DNA of 6,778 nt from Anderseniella sp. (GTDB taxonomy: Bacteria; Pseudomonadota; Alphaproteobacteria; Rhizobiales; Aestuariivirgaceae), in contig JABDRA010000430.1 of assembly GCA_013041995.1 (NCBI GenBank), positions 1 to 6,778 on the forward strand. Direction: 5' to 3'. The notes beneath the pieces were generated by a model that was not told the DNA's origin, did no database searches, and saw only the letters and a program-made list of their open reading frames with translations. The position numbers and the translations under genes were made by a program. Shown piece after piece: positions 1 through 6,655 of the stretch; the stretch's first letter is position 1; each line of letters starts with the position of its first letter.

Positions 1-1151
1 CTGAGCACGAGAATCGCCGCGGATTTTCGTTCATGCCCGGTCATTGCGAGCACGTGGGTCTGGGATCCCGCACTGGCTGAAATCACCTGGCCAACAAGCA
101 GTATCCGCAAGGCGTTTGATCCTGCAATATACTCCGGTCCGAACCAGGCCAGCAGATACTCTGCCATCACCGCGAGAACTAGGGCGACACTGGCTGCGGC
201 GCACAGCGACCATGATGCAGCGCGAACTATCAGAACCTGAAGCTCGGCAAACTGCCGCGCCGCATAGAGCCGGGCGATCGCCGGCGCAAGCAACGTGTCA
301 ATGGCCGTTCGCGGCAATACCGCAAGAAACGCGATGCTGAACGCAAGACCATAAATGCCCGCATTTTTTGTCTCACCGACCCAACCCAGCAACAACACGC
401 CGGTCCGGTTGAAAAGAGCATCCATGGCACCAACGACAAGAAGCGGCAAGGCCGCGTTTCGCCAGGCTTTGACATCGTACTCGGCAGTGGCCGTTTCGAT
501 CGTATCCGGGCGCAGTCGGCGCATTGCGAAATGCGCCATGCAAAGCGCCAGCGTGGTGCTGGTGAGTGTCGCAGCCATGACTGTCGAAGCATCGAGCGTC
601 CATTTGAGTCCGAGGCTTGCAAACAAGACGAAGGCGAGCAGTAGTCCATCACGCATGATGCGCTCTGGTACCAATGCTGTGACGACGCCGCCGAAGGCGC
701 GCACGGTGGCTGCGCGCATCCACAAGAACGCCCATGCGGGGACCAGCAAGAAACCGATAAGGAATGTAGTGGATAATTCAGGGGCAATCGTGTCGCCGCG
801 GATCATGAGCCCGGTGACGCCGATCACGATCACGAGTGCACCGACGATGCCGGCACGGCGCTCGGAATACTGGATGACACCACGCAGTAAGGACCAGGCA
901 TTTTTGGATTCATAGACTGATGCAAAGCGTAGAAGCGCGACCTGGAAACCAAGGGCCGCGCAGTATGCCAGTACGGACATCCAGGCCAGGACGTAAGCGT
1001 AGATACCGAATGATTCCGGACCCAAAATCCGCGCGATCAGTAGTTGAGTGAGGAACGCAAGTCCGGCACTGCTGAAAAAGATTACTGACGCAGCCGCGCT
1101 GCCGTAGGCAAGACGCCTTTTGGATGCCTTGCCCAGTATGCCCTCACTCAT
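1..1151 (-). CDS. Wzx-type polysaccharide flippase (C-terminus cut by window edge)
   Basis: Reading the minus strand from ATG at 1151 gives an open frame of 383 codons that runs off the window at base 1, so the C-terminus is missing (the family is usually about 420-500 residues). It is a multi-pass inner-membrane protein: hydrophobic segments lie near residues 17-39, 48-70, 100-117, 128-148, 168-184, 190-208, 233-255, 264-280, 311-335 and 346-365. The N-terminal stretch ARILGPESFGIYAYVLAW (40-57) and the late stretch LAMTGHERKS (368-377) are typical of polysaccharide biosynthesis (MOP/MATE superfamily, RfbX/Wzx-like) transporters. These flip undecaprenyl-linked glycan repeat units from the cytoplasmic to the periplasmic leaflet. 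The start overlaps the stop of the upstream co-polymerase gene by four bases (ATGA, 1148-1151) and has only a weak AGCGGA ribosome site, which suggests translational coupling. The transported glycan cannot be read from the sequence. Confidence 0.9.
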   Translation of the reverse strand, partial: MSEGILGKASKRRLAYGSAAASVIFFSSAGLAFLTQLLIARILGPESFGIYAYVLAWMSVLAYCAALGFQVALLRFASVYESKNAWSLLRGVIQYSERRAGIVGALVIVIGVTGLMIRGDTIAPELSTTFLIGFLLVPAWAFLWMRAATVRAFGGVVTALVPERIMRDGLLLAFVLFASLGLKWTLDASTVMAATLTSTTLALCMAHFAMRRLRPDTIETATAEYDVKAWRNAALPLLVVGAMDALFNRTGVLLLGWVGETKNAGIYGLAFSIAFLAVLPRTAIDTLLAPAIARLYAARQFAELQVLIVRAASWSLCAAASVALVLAVMAEYLLAWFGPEYIAGSNALRILLVGQVISASAGSQTHVLAMTGHERKSAAILVL

Positions 1152-3181
1152 TCCGCTGCTACCCGGACAGTCGGTTCGCTCCCGTCAGACTGGTCGGTGA
1201 GTTTCTTCAGGTTGTCCGTCTTCAGGGCCGGGGCCGCTTGAGTTGGACCAGAGTTGTTTCCGCGCCTGACGAGCAGTTCAACTGCGTCTCCATATTTGTA
1301 GCTGGCATGGCGCTTCAGATTGACGTGCGTCACCACTGCACGAACCCGTTCGGCGATGGTTCTGTCGGACCAGCCCAGCGTCTGCAACTCGCGAACGGCG
1401 TTTTGGGCAACGTCGCTGCGCGTGACACCCCACTTGACCGCGAAAAGAACCGTATCGGCGAGCGAAGCAAGCAAACCCGCTTCCGCCACACCAAGCAGCG
1501 GCGGACCATCGATAACAATCAGATCATAGTGGTTGCGAAGCTCCTGCAGGGTGTTGTGCAGTTTCCCGTCTGCAAAAATCGCTACCGGATCAATCGAATA
1601 ACCGGACACCGTCAGAACGTCGAGTTTGAGCTCCGGAACGTGCTGGACGATGTCGTCAACCGGGCAGTCTGTTTGGATGAGATCGAGGAGTCCATTGTTT
1701 GCTTCAAGCTTCAGCGCAGGTGCAACCGCAGGATGTCGAAAGTCGAGGTCGATCAAAACCACACGCTGGAGCGACTGCGCAGCATATGTCGCCAGGCTTG
1801 TGGCCAGCGTGGTTCGCCCTTCACCCCTGACACTCGAACTCACCAGCACGATCTGGAGCGGTTGTTGCTGCGCTGCAAATTGCAGCGACGCCCAGATCGA
1901 CCGATAGGCTTCGGCGTAAGGAGAGAAAGGCTTTCTCAAAAGATAGTCGTGTGGCCGGAATTTGTGGATCCAACTCAGCTTGGGCACCAGGGCAGAGTAG
2001 GGTATGCCGAGTGCGCCGTGAACCTGTCGTTCGCTGCGCAGTGTCCGATCAAACCTCTCCCTGGTCACGGCCAAAATGCTGCCGCCGATCAGCGAAAGAA
2101 TGATGGCTGGCAGGACAAAGTACTTTGCGTCCGCCGAACTCGGGCGACCGGGTGGTTCGGCCAGGGCAAGAACACGGACGGAAGTTTCGGTTGTTCCCTG
2201 TTGGCTGCGAAGCTGTTTCTGGCGTGCCAGCAGTGTCACATAAAGCTGAGCGGTTTCGGTGACCTCGCGTTGCAGCTTACGAAGCGGCGCTGTCTCAGAC
2301 TGGCCGGTGGCGGTGTAATCCGTGATCGCCAGCTTCTGTTGAATATTTGCTTCGGCCGTCTCCAGTGCGCTTTCGGTTTTCGCAATCTGGATGTCCAGCG
2401 CGGCCAGTTCGGATTGAGCGGCTTGTCGCAACTTTTGGGCCTGTGCACCGACATAAAGTTCAACGACGCGATTGGCGGCGGTGGCGGCCTGCACTGCGCT
2501 TTTCGACGTGTAGCGTACCGAGATGATGCGAGACTGACGCTCCTGGTCGATACGAAGTGTGCGTTCGAACTCGTGGAAATCGGGAAGTCCGGTTTCTTGT
2601 CCGATCCGTTTGCGGACGTAAGCGAGTGCTCCCTTCGCTGTGTTCTGCAATTCGGCAAAAATATCCGGCATGCGTATTGTCGTTCCAGACTGCGTGGGTG
2701 TCGCGGATGCCGGGCTCGACTGCTGTTCGGGCGCATTTCCGGTGAATGCCGGGTCATCGGCCAGACTGGCGAGTACCGTGCGAAGATGATTGCGCGCAGC
2801 CAGCATCGTAATCTGCGTATCAATTGCGGATGCATCGACGCTCGCAGGTCTCACGGCTGCCGTACCAATCGATTCCGCCCGCTCAGGCTCAACGACGATT
2901 TGGGCTCTGGCGGTGAATTTGGGCGGGATCAATGTAGTAGCGGCGCCGGCCAGAAAAGCACCGAACAATACTGTAGCGACTATGAGAACCCACCGCCTGG
3001 CCAATATGCCGAAGAGGTGATGAACGTGGAGCTCTGGAGCTTCCAAGCCCGGCTGCCTTGTCCTGTCGTCATACCTGTCACGGCCAGGCTCGGGTGCGGG
3101 TGGGTCGGGTTGGCTGCGTTTGGTTTGCAGTTGCGTCACACTACCACTATTGGGCGTCTTTTTAGAAGTTGATTTTGGCAT
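1148..3181 (-). CDS. Polysaccharide co-polymerase / BY-kinase-type ATPase fusion (Wzz-Wzc/GumC/ExoP-like)
   Basis: This 677-residue protein has the layout of a class 2a polysaccharide co-polymerase, an inner-membrane protein that sets chain length and drives export of Wzy-made glycans. After a basic, proline-rich cytoplasmic N-terminus (1-55) come TM1 (about 65-85), a periplasmic region with a coiled coil (about 249-330), a GNVR/Wzz-like proline-rich stretch (AEPPGRP, 341-347), TM2 (about 354-373) and a cytoplasmic P-loop domain (about 420-635). Walker A' (LIDLDFRHP, 476-484, D478 and D480) and Walker B (IVIDGPP, 555-561, D558) are intact. Walker A reads GEGRTT (453-458), with R456 where Lys is expected. 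The oligomerisation motif EX2RX2R reads EAYRSIW (424-430). Only Y628 and Y630 (SYKYGD) lie near the C-terminus and residues 631-677 have no Tyr, so ordinary tyrosine autokinase activity is doubtful. The gene starts nine bases after the amidotransferase gene and overlaps the flippase start. Confidence 0.92.
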   Translation of the reverse strand: MPKSTSKKTPNSGSVTQLQTKRSQPDPPAPEPGRDRYDDRTRQPGLEAPELHVHHLFGILARRWVLIVATVLFGAFLAGAATTLIPPKFTARAQIVVEPERAESIGTAAVRPASVDASAIDTQITMLAARNHLRTVLASLADDPAFTGNAPEQQSSPASATPTQSGTTIRMPDIFAELQNTAKGALAYVRKRIGQETGLPDFHEFERTLRIDQERQSRIISVRYTSKSAVQAATAANRVVELYVGAQAQKLRQAAQSELAALDIQIAKTESALETAEANIQQKLAITDYTATGQSETAPLRKLQREVTETAQLYVTLLARQKQLRSQQGTTETSVRVLALAEPPGRPSSADAKYFVLPAIILSLIGGSILAVTRERFDRTLRSERQVHGALGIPYSALVPKLSWIHKFRPHDYLLRKPFSPYAEAYRSIWASLQFAAQQQPLQIVLVSSSVRGEGRTTLATSLATYAAQSLQRVVLIDLDFRHPAVAPALKLEANNGLLDLIQTDCPVDDIVQHVPELKLDVLTVSGYSIDPVAIFADGKLHNTLQELRNHYDLIVIDGPPLLGVAEAGLLASLADTVLFAVKWGVTRSDVAQNAVRELQTLGWSDRTIAERVRAVVTHVNLKRHASYKYGDAVELLVRRGNNSGPTQAAPALKTDNLKKLTDQSDGSEPTVRVAAE

Positions 3182-3187
3182 CAGCCG

Positions 3188-3196
3188 TCCTCACCT
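3188..3196 (-). promoter_or_regulatory. Ribosome binding site of the co-polymerase gene, overlapping the upstream stop
   Basis: The minus strand reads AGGTGAGGA, six bases before ATG at 3181. The TGA within it is the stop codon of the amidotransferase gene, so termination and re-initiation share the same bases, which favours coupled translation. Confidence 0.7.
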
Positions 3197-5212
3197 AATG
3201 TTGAATGTCGATGACCCGGTCTGGTCAAGATTGTCTATGAAGTGCGTTCCTGCGGTCCGCGGGGCGATCCTGTCGCTGCTGGAATCGAGCCACGCCTGAA
3301 CCATCAGGATTGCCCACAATTCACGTCCACGGTCGCGCCGTCCGCTTAAGTGCTGGTCCCAGCATTTCCGGACGCGGTCGCCGTCCAGAAAACCATCAGT
3401 TTGCATGCGCTGGCTGTGGAGCAGGTCATGTGCCCAATCGCGCAATGGGCCCCTCAACCAGTCTCCAACCGGTACATTGAAGCCATGCTTTGGCCTGTCG
3501 AACAAAGCGCCCGGCAAATAGCGGTTAAGCACACGCCGAAGCAGCCACTTGCCCTGGCCGTCGCGAACCTTGGCAGATGTGGGCATGCGCCACGCAAACT
3601 CGATCAACCTGTGATCGAGCAACGGACATCGCGCCTCAAGACTTGCCGCCATGCTGGCGCGATCTGTCTTCACCAGTATGTCGCCGGGCAGATACTCGGC
3701 CATGTCCCGATAAATCAGGCGGCTGGTGGCATCCGGCAATGTGGGCACCTGTCCGGTGACTGCCGCAGGCGGGTCGCGCATTACCGAGGTGGCCCCGAAC
3801 CTTGTCAGCCGATCGTAGAATTCCTGTTCGTCGGTGACGTCAAGGACATCTGCAAGTTTTTGCAGATTCTCGCTGCGTAGCGAATGTCCCAAGGTTGATG
3901 GTAACGGCATGCGGTCGAGCAACTGATCCCAGAAACCTGAGCTCAGTGCATTAAGCGCGGATGTTGCTCCAGCACGAAGCGGCTTTGGAAGCCGGAAGAC
4001 GGGTGCGAGACGCGACTGCATGACGTGCCTGTTGTATCCGCCAAAGCACTCGTCTCCGCCATCGCCTGTAAGCGCGACGGTAACGTCACGCCGTGCCAGA
4101 CGGGACAGGAGCAATGTGGGGATCTGCGACTCGTCTGCAAAAGGTTCATCCCAGACAGTGGGCAAATCGGGAATAACATTCCGGGCCTCTTCGGAGGTCA
4201 CATTGAACTCCGTGTGCTCCGTGCCAAGGTGCTTCGCCACCAGTGCGGCCTGCGGTGCTTCATCATAGTGGGTGCCAGCGAAACCGATCGAGAAGGTACG
4301 GATGGGGCGAGATGACTGGGCCTGCATGAGGGCGACGAGTGTCGAACTGTCGATCCCGCCCGACAGAAAAGCGCCGACCGGCACATCGGCCACCATTCGC
4401 TGGCTGACAACCAGGCGCAGCAGATCGTCGAGTTCGGTTTCCAGTTCCGGCAATGACTGGCGATGTGGTTGGCGCTGTCCTTCTTCGGCGGTGTGGCGCA
4501 GCGACCACCATTGGTGCGTGCGCTGGCGTAATCGGTCCGCACTGGTAAATACCAGATCGTCAGCGCCGACCGACAGCATCGCACCGGGCGGTAGCTTGAA
4601 CACGCCGCGCCAGATGCAGTGGTTATCAGGTATCCAGCCTTGCTGCAGGACCATCGCCAATGCCTGCGGGTCAACCTGAGTTCGGATCTCCGGGTAGGCG
4701 AGTAAGCCCTTGAGTTCGGACGCAAACGCTATTCCGCCCTTAACAACAGCAACATAGAGCGGCTTTTTGCCGATGCGATCCCTGGCAAGATGCAGAACGC
4801 GTTTTTCCCGGTCCCAGAGGCCCAGTGCGAACATTCCGACCAACTTGTTCAGTGTTGTCTCAACACCGAACCGGTCAAACGCGGCCAGCATGACTTCAGT
4901 GTCGCTGTGGCCGCGGAACCGGTCGCCGCGGGCTTCCAGTTCCTGGCGAAGCTCGGTGTGATTATAAATTTCACCATTATAGGTGAGGACGAGTTTATCG
5001 CCATGCGAATGCATGGGCTGAAAACCTTCCTCAGACAGGTCGATGATTGCGAGACGCCGGTGGCCGAGAGCTATACCGGCATCGCGATCGACCCAGATGC
5101 CGGCACCGTCCGGTCCGCGATGATGCAAGCTGGACGTCATCTGTTCAATGCTGGCAAGCCGCTTGGGATCAGCATGGTGAGGTGTCAGGAATATGCCCGC
5201 GATGCCACACAT
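3191..5212 (-). CDS. Asparagine synthase (glutamine-hydrolysing)-type amidotransferase, AsnB family
   Basis: The 673-residue protein carries both domains of class II (Ntn) glutamine amidotransferases. The N-terminal glutaminase starts MCGIAGIF; Cys2 becomes the nucleophile after Met removal, and HRGPD (31-35), GHRRLAIID (50-58), NGEIYN (79-84) and the G101-HSDTE segment follow. The C-terminal synthetase domain has the ATP-pyrophosphatase P-loop SGGIDSS (284-290) and GDGGDECFGGY (383-393). All visible key residues are intact, so the enzyme should take ammonia from glutamine and amidate an adenylated carboxylate. It is longer than the 554-residue E. coli AsnB, partly through a tail after about residue 641. 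ATG at 5212 is chosen because Cys must directly follow Met and because GGGGAG precedes it. It lies between a polymerase/ligase gene and a co-polymerase gene, so a sugar or precursor carboxyl is a plausible substrate; aspartate remains possible. Family confidence is high, substrate confidence low. Confidence 0.95.
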   Translation of the reverse strand: MCGIAGIFLTPHHADPKRLASIEQMTSSLHHRGPDGAGIWVDRDAGIALGHRRLAIIDLSEEGFQPMHSHGDKLVLTYNGEIYNHTELRQELEARGDRFRGHSDTEVMLAAFDRFGVETTLNKLVGMFALGLWDREKRVLHLARDRIGKKPLYVAVVKGGIAFASELKGLLAYPEIRTQVDPQALAMVLQQGWIPDNHCIWRGVFKLPPGAMLSVGADDLVFTSADRLRQRTHQWWSLRHTAEEGQRQPHRQSLPELETELDDLLRLVVSQRMVADVPVGAFLSGGIDSSTLVALMQAQSSRPIRTFSIGFAGTHYDEAPQAALVAKHLGTEHTEFNVTSEEARNVIPDLPTVWDEPFADESQIPTLLLSRLARRDVTVALTGDGGDECFGGYNRHVMQSRLAPVFRLPKPLRAGATSALNALSSGFWDQLLDRMPLPSTLGHSLRSENLQKLADVLDVTDEQEFYDRLTRFGATSVMRDPPAAVTGQVPTLPDATSRLIYRDMAEYLPGDILVKTDRASMAASLEARCPLLDHRLIEFAWRMPTSAKVRDGQGKWLLRRVLNRYLPGALFDRPKHGFNVPVGDWLRGPLRDWAHDLLHSQRMQTDGFLDGDRVRKCWDQHLSGRRDRGRELWAILMVQAWLDSSSDRIAPRTAGTHFIDNLDQTGSSTFNIR

Positions 5213-5216
5213 GTCT

Positions 5217-6515
5217 TCAGCTCCCCTGACCGGCTTGTGCCGGATGTCGGTTGGTCGCGGTCGCGAGTACCAGGCACAGGGCAATCACGAACCACAACAG
5301 TGGATGACGAAAGATAAAGTGAAACATGCTGAACACTGCGAGGCCGCACAGCAGCGCGGCCAGTGAGGCCAGATTATTCCGTACCGCGAGCAGAAACGTA
5401 GATATGAACAACCAGCCGAAACTCAGCGCCGCGATCAATCCTCCCTGGGTGAACAAATCGAGCAACGTGTTGTGGGTTTCGAAGTTGGCTACCGGATCCT
5501 CGCTTGGGTGCCTGAACTCAAAGCCTACGTCTTTCGCGTTGACGCTTGCCCATCTGGCTCGATCCAGATGCGGTCCGGGCCCAAGCCCCAGCATGCCCGT
5601 AGACATTCCAACTTCGATGGCTTGCCTCCATAGGTCGAGCCGTTTGGGCGCGTCGCGCAGTACTGCTTCGCGATTACTGTCGACGAGCTGACGTTCGATG
5701 CTACCTGAATTCTTGGCGATAATCTGGGCGGCGGGTGCCGCCAGAACGAGCATTACCGGAACCGCAAGTATACAGAGCCATGCGAGTGTCCACCGGATAC
5801 CCGGCTGCGTCGGTTTCGTTCGCAACCAGTTGACAATGGTGAGTACTACAAGCGCTGGCCCGGCAACCGCCAGAACAAGCAGAAATGAATCACTTTTGGT
5901 CAGCAGACCGGTTAATACAGGCAGTACTGTACATGCCAGAGCTGCGGTTCTTGCAATCGGCCGAACAGATGTCTCCAACAGATGGAGCGACACGAATCCA
6001 ATCCCTATGCAAACGAGTGCAAGCTGATTGGGGTTCTCCGACCAGCCGCGCAACCTGTCCCAGTACCAGGGTTGCAGTTGCGGAATGTTCAGCAGTCCCC
6101 ATGCATGGGCGAGTTGCAGCAGTAGAAATGCCGAGCCTAGCGATGCCAGAAGCCAGGCCACATTGTTCAATCGCTTCAGGGCCGCCGGATCCAGGACGCA
6201 GAACAAACTGATCCCGGCGACAAGGATGTAGGCCTGGATGTCGTGCTTCAAAAACGCCGGATCATTTCGAATTCCCATGGCGTAAGTTGTCAGAGCCCCG
6301 ATACTCAAGGCGGTGGCGAACAGCAGCCAGAAACTCAGAATCCGCATCGGCGCCGAAGTGAGCGCGAGATCCGATCTGCCCAGGTTTTGGACGGCTGTCA
6401 GCACAAGCCACAGGGCGAAGCAGATTTCGCCGGGACCGATCGCGCCGCCAGCCAGCCGCAACTGTGACGCAGGCGACAACAACAATCCAAGGGCAAGTAA
6501 AACATCCTTTTTCAA
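5217..6515 (-). CDS. O-antigen ligase / Wzy polymerase family membrane protein
   Basis: This 432-residue polytopic protein has roughly eleven hydrophobic segments and one large hydrophilic loop (about 266-350), the topology of the Wzy_C (O-antigen ligase/polymerase) family. Family landmarks are RLRGWSENPNQLAL (154-167), RLDLWRQA (292-299), GMLGLGPGPH (307-316) and HNTLLDLFTQGG (348-359); the His-Asn pair and nearby Arg residues are typical of the catalytic loop. The family either polymerises undecaprenyl-linked repeat units (Wzy) or transfers finished glycan to an acceptor such as lipid A core (WaaL), on the periplasmic face. The two roles cannot be separated by eye. With a co-polymerase and flippase downstream, Wzy-like polymerisation is slightly favoured. 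The start is TTG at 6515, five bases after GGTGAGG and with an in-frame TGA eight codons upstream; no ATG start is available until residue 57, which would remove early membrane segments. It ends four bases before the amidotransferase start. Confidence 0.9.
   Translation of the reverse strand: MKKDVLLALGLLLSPASQLRLAGGAIGPGEICFALWLVLTAVQNLGRSDLALTSAPMRILSFWLLFATALSIGALTTYAMGIRNDPAFLKHDIQAYILVAGISLFCVLDPAALKRLNNVAWLLASLGSAFLLLQLAHAWGLLNIPQLQPWYWDRLRGWSENPNQLALVCIGIGFVSLHLLETSVRPIARTAALACTVLPVLTGLLTKSDSFLLVLAVAGPALVVLTIVNWLRTKPTQPGIRWTLAWLCILAVPVMLVLAAPAAQIIAKNSGSIERQLVDSNREAVLRDAPKRLDLWRQAIEVGMSTGMLGLGPGPHLDRARWASVNAKDVGFEFRHPSEDPVANFETHNTLLDLFTQGGLIAALSFGWLFISTFLLAVRNNLASLAALLCGLAVFSMFHFIFRHPLLWFVIALCLVLATATNRHPAQAGQGS
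5221..5226 (-). promoter_or_regulatory. Ribosome binding site of the amidotransferase gene
   Basis: The minus strand reads GGGGAG, eight bases before ATG at 5212. It lies inside the last codons of the ligase/polymerase gene and supports MCGIAG as the true N-terminus over an in-frame ATG 24 codons further upstream. Confidence 0.7.
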
Positions 6516-6640
6516 TTGCGCCTCACCGGGCTGTGTTCAGCAGAACAATATCTGCGGTGGGCAAGCCTGAGCGTCTGTCGAAGGTCCTGGTTCGTCACCC
6601 GATAGTCATTCACCTTGCACTCCACGGTCAGCTGGTTCAT
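6512..6640 (-). CDS. Possible small ORF of 42 residues, unknown function
   Basis: ATG at 6640 opens a 42-codon frame beginning MNQLTVECKVNDYRV and ending VRRN. Its TGA overlaps the TTG start of the ligase/polymerase gene by four bases (TTGA, 6512-6515), an arrangement like the ATGA overlap at 1148-1151. A GAGAG stretch sits about seven bases upstream of the ATG. Third codon positions are G or C in about 30 of 42 codons, and in nearly all of the first 20, which is compatible with coding. The product is hydrophilic and basic, without a membrane segment or recognisable motif. It shares its frame with the partial upstream frame ending at 6656, so it could also be the tail of that gene after a stop mutation, or merely leader sequence of the ligase gene. 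I do not recognise it. Confidence 0.33.
   Translation of the reverse strand: MNQLTVECKVNDYRVTNQDLRQTLRLAHRRYCSAEHSPVRRN
6521..6527 (-). promoter_or_regulatory. Ribosome binding site supporting the TTG start of the ligase/polymerase gene
   Basis: The minus strand reads GGTGAGG followed by five bases (CGCAA) and then TTG. This is a close match to the anti-Shine-Dalgarno complement at good spacing and decides the non-ATG start at 6515. Confidence 0.7.
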
Positions 6641-6655
6641 CGGTGGCTCTCTCAA

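Noticed and set aside
230..787. Minus-strand frame of 185 codons inside the flippase gene
   Set aside because: It is out of frame with the continuous 383-codon flippase reading, and its product is a Ser/Arg/Cys-rich sequence without membrane segments.
355..915. Plus-strand frame of 186 codons opposite the flippase gene
   Set aside because: It is low-complexity Ser/Thr/Ala/Arg-rich with no domain, and lies fully opposite a well-supported membrane protein gene.
2236..2835. Minus-strand frame of 199 codons inside the co-polymerase gene
   Set aside because: It is an off-frame reading of the periplasmic region; the overlapping correct frame has the coiled coil and family motifs.
1124..3172. Plus-strand open frame of 682 codons opposite the co-polymerase gene
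   Set aside because: It is codon-for-codon antiparallel to the real gene and exists because that gene lacks TTA, CTA and TCA. Its product is rich in Cys and Arg with no recognisable domain, while the minus strand encodes a complete known architecture.
5213..5284. In-frame N-terminal extension of 24 codons on the amidotransferase from ATG at 5284
   Set aside because: The glutaminase needs Cys directly after the initiator Met (MCGIAG), the ATG at 5212 has a good ribosome site, and the extension would overlap the ligase/polymerase gene by 68 bases.
6540..6555. Short inverted repeat GCAGA-(6)-TCTGC upstream of the ligase ribosome site
   Set aside because: Five base pairs with a six-base loop is expected by chance, and there is no U-run or conserved leader context to make it a terminator or riboswitch.
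6516..6655. Possible promoter for the ligase/polymerase gene
   Set aside because: No -35/-10 pair with acceptable match and spacing was found; candidates such as CTGACC or TCGACA lack a good -10 at 16-18 bases.
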